NCBI GenBank assembly: GCA_017562135.1
Contig: QEYB01000715.1
Span: forward strand, 124,001-188,000
From: Dipylidium caninum
Lineage: Eukaryota; Platyhelminthes; Cestoda; Cyclophyllidea; Dipylidiidae
Length of the DNA stretch: 64,000 bases
Direction: 5' to 3'
Every line of letters starts with the position of its first letter. Position 1 is the stretch's first letter. The translations under genes and the position numbers were made by a program. The notes under the pieces are model-generated. The model saw nothing but the letters and a program-made list of their open reading frames with translations. It searched no databases and was not told the DNA's origin. This document shows, in pieces, positions 26,501 through 39,200 of this stretch.

Positions 26501-26931
26501 AAATTTGTCTCCGCGCGTGCGCCTCTTTACTTCAGGGCGATTAGATTTGCCTTATTTACACCAGAGTTTGTTATCGGACACATTGAGTAAATCGACTGTA
26601 TGAGTAAATCGGCGTGTGTGCGGCAGAACTCCGAACCAACTTTTGCGCCCTGTGCCACCAGAGGCTGTATTCTTCCACTGCCCAGCAAATGACAGAGTCG
26701 ACGCGGCTACCGGCCGGTACCAGCAGCCAATGCGATGTCCTTTACCATTTATTCCTCATGCCGACGTAATTACTCCGCGTCGGAGGATATAAGCCATGTG
26801 GGGCACACAGGGGGTTGGTGCCGTTTGTCGTCTCCTACTTTTGCATTCCTTATTCATGTGATCATTAATGAATGTTCCCCCCTCGATCTTTTTTTTCCTT
26901 TGAGTATTTGTATCCCTGGAGCCTGCCACAG
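23571..26931. other. CpG-rich putative intron
   Basis: GC and CpG rich sequence with open frames of 60-170 codons on both strands, as expected by chance when stop codons are rare. A CAGG-type short tandem (about 24580-24605) is present. No frame here has splice support. It would be intron 1 of the membrane-protein gene if the exon at 26932 is correct. Confidence 0.35.
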
Positions 26932-27000
26932 TATCCGAAGGGCATTCTGGCCGTGGTGACGGTGCACCCGTCGGTGCCAAAAGGCCCAACTTCATTTCAA

Positions 27001-28589
27001 GTAATTTTCATTTTGACTGCACTTGATTACATTTACTTTTTTAGTAACATTTCCATACCATCGTGAGAAATGGAGCAGAATACAGGGAAAGACCCGAGTT
27101 GTGCCCTTGTGGAGATCGCTTGCCTTGACTAGTGAAGTGCCCTTTCGAGAAACGCCAATTTTGTGATTGCATGTACGACGTCTAAGAGCGTTCACGTACT
27201 GACACGTCCGTAATGTTAACTTATGCATTTTGGATTTATAGGCTAAAAATATATTACCTTTATAACTTCTTACTTCCCCTTTGCGGAGCTGGAACGAGTT
27301 CGCATTCACGTAACAGGAGCGGGGAAGAAGTGTTATGGAATAAAAGCGTGAACAGACGACAAAATTTTGATCTCAAGACACCAGAATCTTGGCAGGGCGC
27401 GGCTCAGCAAAGTAGCCCGCTGTCAATGTAGCAGTAAAAAGGAGCTCCACTAAGTCGAGAGCTCTTTTTACCAGCGCTAAAATGGCTACTGTCGTAATCA
27501 ACTAATGCTAGCGTTGTTCCGTAGCTTCTTGGCTGCGACAGAAATCCCCCACAGCAAAAACAGCGAAGTGTAAATGCATACGAACCCTGCGGCCGAGTTC
27601 TTATCACAAACGCATTTTGGCATGGCTTTATGAGTGCTCCTCGCCATTTTAGCCATGCGGGCAAATTAGCCTCCAGAGTGCTCCGAGGTAACGTTTAACA
27701 TTCGGGACACGTATTCCGGAAACTGTTTGTAATTAAGGATGCGTAGTGGCCTACATTAGCGGCGAGTAGTCGCCTGATTTCAGTGCAGAAATTGAAATAG
27801 CACTTTATCAGTAGCAGATTGCATAGCGTATTCTAGGCAGCAATTTTCATGTGAATAGTGTTGAAATAACTTCCACTTCACGATCCTGTCTGTGAGAAAT
27901 TTCTCCTCAGGCCCTGTCCAAAATCATTCACATCTGCAGCGTAGCTTGCCACGTGTAGCTGTTGCCTCCGGACTTCTTTCCCCATCGGCAATAAAGCACT
28001 GAAAATTTCAGGGCTCCGCGACATTATGTTTAGATGGTAAGATAGCGAGAACAACCTGAACAGCCATAGTGGTGATAGGAGGCAGCGAGTGCAAGTGGAG
28101 TGAAGAAAAGTGTCGATTCAACTGGCCTGTTACCCAGACAAAACTACTCTTTACAGTCTGGGGACTACTAGTCGAGAATAAAAAGGCTTTTCTGCGGCCA
28201 CACTGAACAGAAGAGCTGGAGGAATGTCCGTGTTTCGATGGTGCAGCAAAGGCAGACTCCATCGAGTAAAGGAGAGTGGCAAGAAGAGGTGGCTCCGTGC
28301 AGTGCCGCGAGTGCTTGTCATTCGCACAAAGTCGGACTTACGATAAGTCGGCTTCTTCTTGGCGCAAAACACAGAGCTGCTAGGCCTTACACGGTCTGCG
28401 GACCGAGTCAGAGTCTGAGACCAAATAACATACAATAAGACACTAGAATTTCACAAACCAGCTGCTAATAATACAGTCTCCGTCTACGCGACAGAGGCAT
28501 CCTGATTTCTTTCTTCTTCTTCACAATAATTTTCAGTACGGAGGAAAAACAACTGAAGCCATTGAACGACGAAGACTCGTGAAAGCAAC
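27001..28589. other. no gene supported
   Basis: Short frames only. It separates the putative exon ending at 27000 from the left copy of the 2.6-kb repeat. Later exons of the membrane-protein gene may be here but none was recognised. Confidence 0.3.
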
Positions 28590-31161
28590 ACCGAAAAGCC
28601 GCCTGCACTTCAGGCTGGCGTGACATATTTTTCTCCTGGTGATTTGAACCGTGCCTTCAAATATCGATGTCGTACTTCCTTCTGGTACTCATCCTTTTTT
28701 GGGATGCTACGTCATCAGGCCACTTCGTACAAGAGATTTGTCGTTGGCTCAGCTGGCTTCTCAGGAACTTCGGGGCAACGCGACCCAATGAACTTCGGTG
28801 TTTCGAAGAAAAGGCGTTAGCTAAGATGTGGCATTTTCGGATACATCTCTGTTGCTATGCCAGTGCGGTCTCTGCCTTAAAATCACCTAAGAGGCAAGCA
28901 TTTCCGACATCCTCCGCGAAATCGCGGCTGGCAGTTGACTCCATAGATTACCAGCTTCCATGCTACCGTCTATCCGTAGTAACTTGAAACGCATTTATGG
29001 TAGTCGGATTAACGTAGACGCGCCTATCCTATAACCACCAGATGTCAGTAGGGGCAGCCTTGCGCGGGTGTGCTTGCATGTCCAAAATGTTCAAAAATTG
29101 AAGTCAGAAGTCGACTAGTTTAGACAATTATATGTCGCATTAAAGGCGAAGAAAGGAGAGCTGCGCGAAGTAGGGCAGAATGCAGAGTTTTCAGGGCCTC
29201 CTTTACTAACTTCTGAGTTACCCGGAGATGACATCCACCCGCGCCGCCCCTGCCCGTTTCAAGTCGGTTCTTGACTAAGCGGGTCCCTTTGCCTTGGTAA
29301 AACGCATATTTTGCAGACTTATATTATCTATGCAATACAGGACGGGAGAATGGCCCCAGTGTAACACGAATATGCCAAAATTTGTCAGGTCTCGTCGCAT
29401 CGGTTAGAAATTGCCTACATTTGGGCATGTCACAACTTCGAGAACGGTAGCAGATACCGAAGGGCTTGTCCCCCGACGACTGGTAACCATCCGAAACTAC
29501 AGACATCGAACACAATACCCAAAATCACGCTTACGCAAATATTGCCGTCACAAGGGTGGGCTCAACAATGATATCAGGTAATTGAGCACTCGTTATTTAA
29601 AGAATACTTGCTAGTAGAGCGTAACTTAAAGGCAATAGGAAAATCAGGGACCTCAGTGTTGAAGAGGGTGGAAAGAAGTAGTTTCCAACTTACAAAGACC
29701 GCGTTGAGTGACGCACTCTGTTCTGGCTAGTTGACGAATAACCGCTTCTGAAATAGCGGTCAAGTCACAAAGTCAGTACATGAGATATACCCCGAGACAT
29801 TTGCGCATTTTGAGTTATCCGGAGGACTTGAAAACTACACCGAAGTGAGGTAGGGTTGTTGCTAGAAAGATCTACACTCTACTCATTATGCATGCTGGTA
29901 TCTGTCAGTTTAGCCCGGAATTACAAAAAAAGACCAACGTAGTGGAAGCATGCGCATCCGAAACCACTTGGAGCATGTAAGATCTAGGCTCAGAAGTCTC
30001 ACCGGGCTCAGGAAACACACAATTTCGCGGAAAAACCATTTACTTTTACTCGCGAGCAGCATTTGCTTTTCGTTGAAACATTGCAAAAAGATCATATTTC
30101 TCGTTGTATCACATACACCCTACGGCAGCCTTTCCGAGGGAATGGAAGTCAAGGGATCTGGGAGAATGGATGGGGCTCATGTATGACGGCTCCTCAGAGG
30201 TTTATTACTATTTATTTTCGGGTTAACTTATTTAAGACACACCAGGGGCTTGAGCACCAACTAAGTCCTCAAATGATGCTAACTGATGATAGAGTCAGCG
30301 AATGTTTGTTAGTAGCGCACAGAAGAGGTGCGAGGCCATATAGCCGGCTGGGAAGCCAAATTACTGGGCGGTAAGGGCAAAGACCTCATGCTAATTAAAG
30401 CACACATTCTAGCATTTCACAGTCTCTTCCTCTCCTGAACGTCGTCCTCCGCGCCCGAGGTGCAGATGTTGAATGAGATCGGGCGTAGTTTAGTATCATT
30501 TCCTCTTCAAAAGTCCAAGAATAGCAGAGAGCGCGTAAAACCGGCATTTGACATCTCAGTGCTTGTCCTAATTTGACTCCCACTGCACTTGTCGGTCGTG
30601 GTTTTGGCGAATTATTCTCCGAATCCTACCAATAGTTCAGACTCCGGTGTTCGTTAACACTGCCTCCTCTCCCCTTCACCCGACCGGTAACGACCAGAGT
30701 AGATGGCTTATAACGACATAATAGTGCCAATGAATGTATCCAACATCACCGAAGGAGATTTATCAATTGATGGGGTCTGAGTAGAAGTTGACTCTACTCT
30801 GTGAGTGGCTTTTTCTCCGACAAAACATTGCAGAATGGAGTTATTAAAGTCTGCTTATGTAGTTGATTATTTCTAATCTCATTACAATCATTAATAAATG
30901 TTAATACAACGTTTCGAGATATGCCAACATGCTCAAAAGGGTTACTTGGCGTATTTCCTCCAAGAGTGGGACAACACCCATACTCGAGGTGGCACTACTG
31001 TCTTTCCCTCCTGTCGTCTACAGGTCAACGTTACTGAGAGCCGGTCTGTGCGCAGATCACCCTCAATGTGGGACTGATTTTCAAAATGGCACCTACGCCA
31101 CCGACGTCTACGGATGTCACATTCATTGCAAGCAGTGCCAAGGTATTGTGATATTCTCCGT
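28590..31161 (+). repeat. 2.6-kb dispersed repeat, copy A (direct orientation)
   Basis: This stretch is the reverse complement of 42591-45226 at roughly 90 percent identity by eye, with scattered small indels. The shared block begins near CCGAAA..GCC..TTCAGGCTGGCG and ends near GGTATTGTGATATTCTCC, and flanking sequence does not match. Shared landmarks are found along its whole length, for example TGACATATTTTTCTCCTGGT near the left end and TTCATTGCAAGCAGTGCCAA near the right. Conceptual translations in matching frames (for example CHIHCKQCQGIVIFS) are shared, but each copy is broken by stops, so no intact product is supported. I see no terminal inverted repeats, long terminal repeats or target-site duplication. 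A degenerate or non-autonomous mobile element is the simplest reading. Confidence 0.85.
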
Positions 31162-31588
31162 GGATGTCGACAAGTATGTCCAATGCGCAAGTTGGCATTC
31201 TTAGCCTCGAGAATAGCATTTTTTGTACAAGTCACATTATAGTCTTGATTGAAGTTCATTTGGCGAGTTGGTTATCCTTTGCTCACGTTCTGCGCCTTAA
31301 TTTCCGCATTCTATAGTTAATTATATTCCGGCATTAGTTTGCTATCTTGCTGTGAAAATAGTGTTTCTACGACGAGTTGTCAAGTTTTGTTCTTTAGACG
31401 GACTTCCAAATATTACTGTTTTTATTTTATTATAATATTTATCACATGGATAGTATGAATATTATTATTTCAAGCTCTTTCTTATTTCTTTATATCAATG
31501 GGTGATTGCCTCAGTTGGACAACAGTTATACTGTTGTTCGCGTACCTTCGTACGGGCAAATTGTTTCATATTGTAGATATCATATGTT

Positions 31589-34500
31589 ATGGATTCTTTT
31601 ACCGGTAACCGACGCCTAGAGGGTAGTTCATCCCTGGAGGTATGATCCTCTCTCCTTATTTAAAACTTTTAAGGCTCTTTCTGATGTATTCAAATGTTTC
31701 ATATGTATGGAACAGCTTGACAATGCGCGAATGTGTCCGCATTGCTCAAAATTGTGCTGTTATGCATGTATTTGTGTAAGTTGTTCGTAATTTTTGAGAT
31801 TATTCTTCAGAAATGGATTACCGAAAATAAAGCTCAATGTCCTCACTGCAGGTAATCTTTCGGCAATATTTTAAACGTCTCTCAAGCCAAATCACTGATT
31901 TATTATATTATGAACGATGTGTTCGTGTAAAATTTTTGATTCTTCATTGGCCATTCCGCTAAAATCACTTCATTTTTTAAGGCGGACACTTTTCGCACAC
32001 ACGTTGATCAACTGCAGGTGGGCTGATGATGTTATACAACAATTGGATCGACTGAAGTTTGTCGAAGATTGTTCCATTACCAAAGCGTCGGATCCCAACG
32101 CGGACCTGTAGGTTTCAATGACCAAATCGGTTTTTCAAGAAGTGTTTGGTGGTTTTTCTGTTTGCATTTATTTGGGACTACTATTAAGGTGTGAATCTCA
32201 TAATGAACGCTTGTCGGTCTACTGCGCAACCTGTGACCGTGTTATATGCCACCGTTGTGCCCTCTTTGATGATCGCCATGGTCAGCACACCTTCCGCCCT
32301 CTGGATGAGGTTTATCAAGGACATGTGGATGTTATCAAGAGCGAGATGGAAAGACTCAAGAGCCGTCGCGATGAGATCCAACGATTAATCACCGATGTGG
32401 TATATATGCGGTCACATCTTTCTTTGTGGGCACCTACTTTTAAAATGTTTTTAATTTGTTGTTTAAACCGCATTTCAGAGGGATAGCATTATGATCCTCA
32501 ACGCAAAGAAGGAGAGTCGTGTGGAGGAAATAAAGAAAGTTGTTGAGTCGATCATGCTTCGTCTCGAATCGAGTTATACGTGCAAGTTATCCGCGTTGAC
32601 AGATCAACGCAATCATCTAACACAGGTGAATTCATTACAACTCTTCCGAGATTTTATTTACAACTTTGGTTGCTCTTAACGAAATACTATTTCGCCCTGA
32701 ATAGGAAGGCGAATTGTTGAATTCCCTATTACATGAAGTCGAGATCAGCTAAGTTCGACAACACCTGCTAATCTTATCCTTCGGTCGCCTACTCTTTCTG
32801 CAATGTTTGCTGAAGTACATAGGACTCCGATGCCATCCATTAACTATGATTATAGTCTATACGATTTTGCGAGGTGTGTTTGCTCTGTTGCCTCATTTCT
32901 TTTACTCTACATGTTTTGACTTTTGGCATCATTAATCCATTGATTTTTGCTCTGTGAAGATGTATTTGTAATTCAGAGGTTGTGTTCGCATGCCATGTAT
33001 TTTGTTTTTTGTGTTAGGATTACACGGGCCCGAGCAACCTCCTCAAATTAACTCATAGGGCATTTCGATTAGTTATCATTAATCTAAGGTGGTTTATGGT
33101 TTACCCCTGCTCCTTACCTATGAAATTGTCGCTAAATTTGAGCACTAGATAGACTTGGGTTTGCTTTTAACATCTACAATTTGTCTTTTCCATCCCTTTT
33201 TGCAAGTGCAATATCTTGTAGTTGAAGACTTTGATGTTTCAACGTGTTTTAGTGACCTCGTGCCACCCTACGCTACTGGGGAATTCGTAATCCACAACTT
33301 CAGTCGATTAAGGCAACGTGCAGAGCCCACCTACAGCCACCCACTGGAATGTGGACCCTTAAGATGGCGACTTAAGGTTTATCCAAACGGTAACGGCATT
33401 GTTCGCGGTCAATACTTGTCTGTATTTCTTGAGATGATCTCTGGCAGAACAGAGCCCTCAAAGTAGGTTACTTACTTTTAACTTGATCCCATTTGCTCAT
33501 GCTCCCTTATTATGTCAGAGTTTTGTGACCAAGTCTTTTTTAATACCATCCATTACAAATAAGGTATGAGTACTTCATCCAGCTGATGCATCAGGGTCCA
33601 CCACAAGACAATGCGAAGTGCATCGCACGTGAATTCGCCTCGGACTTCGTTGTTGGCGAATGTTGGGGCTATAATCGTTTCATACGACTGGATCTTCTCG
33701 ATAGCGAGGGCTACGTTTCCCATCTGGATGATAGCCTTTGTTTCAATTATATGGTACATAGTATCCATTCCGTACTTTTTACCTTAGAAAGTTGCACATA
33801 CTCTGTGCTTTAACTACTCTTTTATTCAGGTTCGTCCACAGACTTACGAACAACAGTGCCGTGATTACTTGTGGTATATTACACAATTGGAAGATCAGAA
33901 GGAACAGTTTCAGGGACATGTGCGACAGTTAGAAACTCGGTTGCGTTCGCAAAGGTGTTTTTCGGCGTCGAGTGAACAATCAGGACCCTCACTTTTGCTC
34001 GGTTGTTCTCAAGGCCTCAGTATTGTTGGTGAGGGTGACCGTGCCGACTCCTTTCGCTCCTCCGTCAAATCGGAGTCTTGTCGCACCCCCGCCGCTACCC
34101 CTGCAGCGGTAGGCGTCAAGTTTTGTTGAATGCAGAAAACACCCAAAGATAGACCTACCTATCTTAACATGCCTTTATAGCGCTTTGCACGCCCATAGTT
34201 TGTTCTTTTGCTGACGTTATGCTCTTATTGTCAGCATTCAGGTGAAGGAGAAAAAATTCCGACATCCACACCGCTCACCGCTAACAATGAAAACGCTCAA
34301 ACGGAAGCCTGGTCGAAAAGTGAAGCAAACCCTTTGCTTAGTAACACGGGAATCGATAGTGATGGTAGTGCGAGTGATGTTGCTGTTCTTGCACTCGATT
34401 TATTGCCTGGTGAGATTCATTCCGAAGAAGGAGTGGCGGAGGTGGTAGACGATATACTATCAGCGGAAGATGATGGAATGGAATTGAGAAGCGAGTCCTC

Positions 34501-34678
34501 ACCAGTCGACAATCCGAAAAATCAAGATGTGCAAGAAAAGGACCCAAACGACGGTAATCCGGTTTCTCCCTTTGATGCACAGGATCTGGTGAGCACTCGT
34601 TTTGTCACACTACAGAGCAACGGTAGCAACGTCTCCGCCGATATCGCCGGCAGCCAGTACGAAAAGCCTTCCTCTTGA
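31589..34678 (+). CDS. TRIM37: TRIM37-type E3 ubiquitin ligase (RING, B-box, coiled coil, MATH)
   Basis: TRIM37 is the only TRIM family with a MATH domain and acts as a ubiquitin ligase on centrosome, peroxisome and chromatin targets. Eleven exons: 31589-31639, 31674-31775, 31811-31851, 31982-32107, 32189-32399, 32479-32625, 32705-32873, 33207-33462, 33564-33753, 33830-34108 and 34235-34678. The RING is [28 protein letters not shown]; the B-box is [26 protein letters not shown]; a coiled coil follows; the MATH domain has [25 protein letters not shown] and [14 protein letters not shown]. The tail is acidic and shorter than in vertebrates (about 670 against 964 aa). Exon 7 lacks one base near 32743: the frame before it ends LHEVE and the frame after it restarts [15 protein letters not shown]. 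The junction of exons 7 and 8 is also off by one phase. Confidence 0.94.
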
Positions 34679-35088
34679 ATAATCTCGCTATTATTTGTTT
34701 TGTAAACCAACTCGCCTCAGTGGCTTTAAGAATTAAACGTCATACGAAAAACATTTCTAAGTATTTTAGAAATCATAGCTTTGTGACACTTTTATAAACC
34801 CTAAAATATATTCTTCGTTACAACAAATAACAATCTTCTCCCTTGTTTAAGCATTTCACTCTTAACATTTGAAGTCTAGACCATCTTCTCTAAAGTTTTC
34901 GGCACGGTCATGGCATTTGCAGTCCTAAGGTCTACAAGTTCTTGGTTCTCGCGTGCGCTGTCTTGCGTAGCCTAACAGAAAGGTAGGAACCAGTGGTTCC
35001 TGCATAAGGGAAGCAGGGCCACCCGAACGGTCTAGGTTTCTTAGCGTTTTGCGAGACTGCCTGACCGCGCCACGCTAAAATTATAGCA

Positions 35089-35972
35089 ATGGAAGCGCGA
35101 GAGTACCAATTTTGTGGACTTCCGGATGTATCGGGCGACTTCTCCAGCGTCTGTCAGCTGGATTGCCTGAGGATCAGCAAGGAGAATCAAGAGGCGGAGG
35201 GCTACTCTTGTCAACCCAACAGTCCACAATAGATTGCGAGAACGAAAATCAACCTGAGGTCTTCTACGACCTCCTACGTAGGCTGAAGGATCTCAATTTG
35301 CCACGGTCTAACCGTGACCTATCTTCTGCCAGGGACTTAAATAAGCATTCCCTTCTTACCGGAAAAAATTATAACAGCAGAGTCGGAGACAAACCTCCTG
35401 ACACGGGTGAGCGTCGGTCTTACAAGCGACGTCCCGCCTCAACCTCAACATTCTTCGATGGCCCCACTGCGTATCGTCAACACACTCGAGAATGTTCAAA
35501 CACGTAAGGAAACAAACCGACTCCCACTCAGTGGCAAAACTACTCATACACGATTTACGTGTTTATCCGAGGTCTGCCCTTTTCCTAGGGATCTGATTCT
35601 GCCCGGCCCTATATCGACAAACGACAATCTGTCCAGGGATCTTTCAAGTAAGTGCCCCCTGGCGATCTTAAAGTGTACTTATCCACCACATTATGCGGTT
35701 GAGGCGCGTAATTCTGTGCTTCTTTCACTCTACGAGGCCCAAGTGATCTATCCGTGTCCTCGGCGTCTAGTTTTCTTTCCATGGGCACTCGAATGAACCT
35801 GGACGTTATACGCAGACGCATTCTTGAGATCCAAGGCGGAAACATCACGTGTGTCTCAATCCCGGCTGATTCCACACCAAACCAATCCAGTGACAGTGAA
35901 CGTGAGAGTCAACGACAATCAGCCTCTTCTTCGAGTGATGCATTCCATGAGGACCCAGATGAGAATTTTTGA
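35089..35972 (+). CDS. unrecognised ORF with an interrupted frame, serine-rich C-terminus
   Basis: Coding-like sequence switches between two frames three times. It opens with MEAREYQFCGLPDVSGDFSS at 35089, moves to the next frame before the stop at 35230 (DCENENQPEVFYDLLRRLKDL), returns to the first frame between about 35342 and 35507 (RIVNTLENVQTRKE), and ends in the second frame (NLDVIRRRILEIQGG, then a Ser, Glu and Asp rich tail) at a stop at 35970-35972. No intron accounts for the switches; a GTGAGC at about 35404 has no acceptor at a workable distance. It is either one single-exon gene with small sequence errors or a decaying copy. No family was recognised. Confidence 0.42.
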
Positions 35973-36287
35973 AGGATACAATGAACATACTAATACTGAA
36001 TTCTTTTTTTCTGTTATTGTTCACGACAGGATCCAGCAAAGCATTGACAATGGTCAAACACTGCTTTTACTTTACTGCACCGAAAAGCTCTTTTTCAAGG
36101 GTTAGCGTTGGGTATGGCGGGGATTATAACCTATGGCTCCGCATCACATTTGAAATAAAGATGGTGTTTAGTAAAGGCTTGATATTAAAGGTATAAAGTA
36201 TAGAACGGAGAAGTGGGGACGTTAGACGTCTGTTGTGGAAGCACTACGGATTGGTAGCGTAAAATGGCTCCCTGCCCAATCTAAAAT

Positions 36288-39200
36288 ATAAAGTATTAAG
36301 TCAAGTAGTTGGTTAACGAGTAAGGTAATGCATACCATATGCGATTTTTCTTTGTTTTGAAGACTTTGGAGATCAGCTGAAATAAAGTAATGAGTGTGGT
36401 CCGTGATGTGCATTCCAGTGTAAGGCGAAGTTGTCACCGCGCGCTCACCTTGCTACTTTTCTTCGACTTGGAGGGAGACATGTGTGGTCTTTGGAACTGA
36501 AGTTGCTTCAAACACGTGTTTGTTTGGTCTTTAAGCTTACTTCCTCCACTCTGTGAGTTATCAGTTCTAGTGAATTCATGAGCCCTGTCGACTTGATTTT
36601 TTATTAGACGAAATGAGGGTGAAGGGTCTCTGTATGCTCGATCCGTCGGAACTCTGTCCAGCGCGTCAATGCTCGTGCCCGTTCGCAGAGGTGATGGGGT
36701 AACGTCAAGATCACAGAGCTGCTGGACGGAGTTGAAGCGATCCAGTTTGGCTGTAGGTGAATAGAAGGTCCGAACAGGTCTCAGAGCTGTGGAATGAGCA
36801 CCTATCCCCCTTCCGTCTAGCGTTCCCGTCGCATTACAATCCGAACTCTACATAATATCCATAATTAGAGAGAAGTTGCTTAACCTCTGAGAAAATTACG
36901 CATGGTCTACAGTTTGTGGACTGGCCAATTCTCACATTCAGACGGGGTTTATCCGGAAAGGGAGGTGGAAGGATGATTCCAGTCTGGTCCGTTTCGCATA
37001 AGCCAAAGAATCCAGTCTTATTTGGCTCCTGAAACTGTAATGTTCCATGTTGTGTAGTCTCTTCAGTAGATTTGATGATTTCCTAAATCCAGGATAAGTG
37101 ACAATGACAAATGTCACCTACTAAGTATCACCGGTTAGATATCACTACCTGATTTTGCCGTTCGGAGGGTGAAGTGGCACAAGATGATTTCATCTCTGCA
37201 ATGCCTAAGTTATCAAATTTAGAGTGAATTGAGAAGGAAGATGAAGATGCCAATTTAATCAGCAATGATAACCTTTGAGGAGAGATTTTGTCTCGAGACC
37301 GATTGCTGACGTTTCAAAGTCCATTTCTTCAAGGGCAGGAGCAATCAGGAGACGCCGAAAGCGACGATAATGATATTCAAGTGGAGTCGGGACTGGGAAG
37401 ATCCTACTATCATAGAGGGCTTGAGGACTTAGCGGTGCTGTATACTCATTGTAGGGAGGCCACTTTTTCGAATGCGAGGCCGTGGCAATGTCAGCGCTCA
37501 TTGAATCGCTTAAAGCTTTTAAAAAGAGCCTTTCTCGAAATTACGATAAATGAAGTTTGTTAATCGTAAATGGTGTTTTTGACGTTTGTTGGTAAATATA
37601 CTTATACACTTCAATTTCGCCTAGAGAACGGCCTATACTAATAAGTGGTAAAAGTCCAATTTCACTAAAGGGAAAACGATTGATTTAGAGGCCAGCTTAC
37701 CTGAAGCACACTCTGGGATTTTTATTGTTTCAGTCACGTAGATAGGTTGGTCTACCGTTAAAACACCATTTGACACGATTGATTGTTCGCATTCTCGTTC
37801 AATTAGAGGAGTGAGAACGAGCAAACTTGGAACCTCGAGGACATCCACTTCTTGGGAAACAAGTTGAGTCCACGAGATGCATTCGTCATTGCAAATAAAA
37901 TGCAAGTTATCGGGAGGAGAGAGGGAAGATACGTCTTCATTGTAAAAGACATGATTCTGCTCAACATAGGAAACGAAAGGTGCTTCTCTAATTTCTTTCC
38001 CCAGAGTACTCTGTTTTCGTGCACATTTAGCGCCTAGAGTCAAAGCATTTGGAGAATAACTTAAATTGTATTCCTTAATAGATAGCATTCAATTGAAAAA
38101 TTGTAGAAAAAAGAGGACTAGAGTCGTTTAATTCTAGGAAGTAGTAATAGCTCTGCCACAAAAAATAAATTTGGGACAAGAAACTTATTCATTAAGCCAA
38201 AATATAGACAAAAAAAGAGAAAATAAGCCGTCCTATCACTACTTTTGCTAATCTCGAAATCCTAAACAAAAATAATGTGAAAATTTTTGGCCTACCCCTT
38301 TTCCTATCTCCAACAATGGAAGAGCAGGGTCCTACTAGAACAAGACGTCTCTCAGCCTCCTCTTGGGCAGCCCTCGACTTTAAATACCGAACCAGAGTTG
38401 ACGCCTCATTTTCCTGAGCTGATTTGCGTTGGGCATCAAGTTGGCTAAGTTGGTGCTGAAGACCAATTATTATGGTATCCTTTTCATTCAGTTCTCCCTC
38501 CAACTTGCGACAACGCACAGCTTCTGTCGACACGCGTTCCTCACAGGCCAGCCGCTCAGTCGTCTCATTGTCTAGTCGCCGCTGAAGCGCCTGTGTCGTA
38601 ATGTATGACAGCAAACTAAACCACTTATTGTGATAAAATATTAACGTCAATGTAACAATAGGGCGCTCACAGTGATAAACTTGGATAGACGGATGCACTC
38701 GTTCTCTGCCAAATTTCGGTGTAAAGCAGCGACAGATGCAGCTTGCTGGGCCTCGGCAAGACGCTGCTGAGTAGTCAAGAGATCGACCCGGAGGCGTTTC
38801 AAGTGCTCTTCCAGAACGGCTTTGGCTTCGTTGTGCAGGGTCTGTACTGTCATCACCTCCGCATATTGCTGCCTCAAGTCTTTAAGCTGGTTCTCTAATT
38901 TCACCCGTTCCGCCTCTAGCTCCGCCAAGGTCTCAGTTAATTTCTCATTGTTTCCCACAAGTCTCCTTTGATCTACGGGGGCCACTGCAAGCTAAAATTC
39001 AAGAGTGATTTCGGATGAGTTTCCCCAAAGGTGCACTCACAAAACTCGTAAGATAAGTGGATGACGATTACACGCGCCTTAACCACATCAAGTTTCAGAT
39101 TAAAAGAGCATTTATTTAATGTCAAATAAATCCCACTACCTGGTCTCCTAAATCCGTAATTTGTGTCTCCAGATTCATAGACCCAGATATATGAGCTTCC

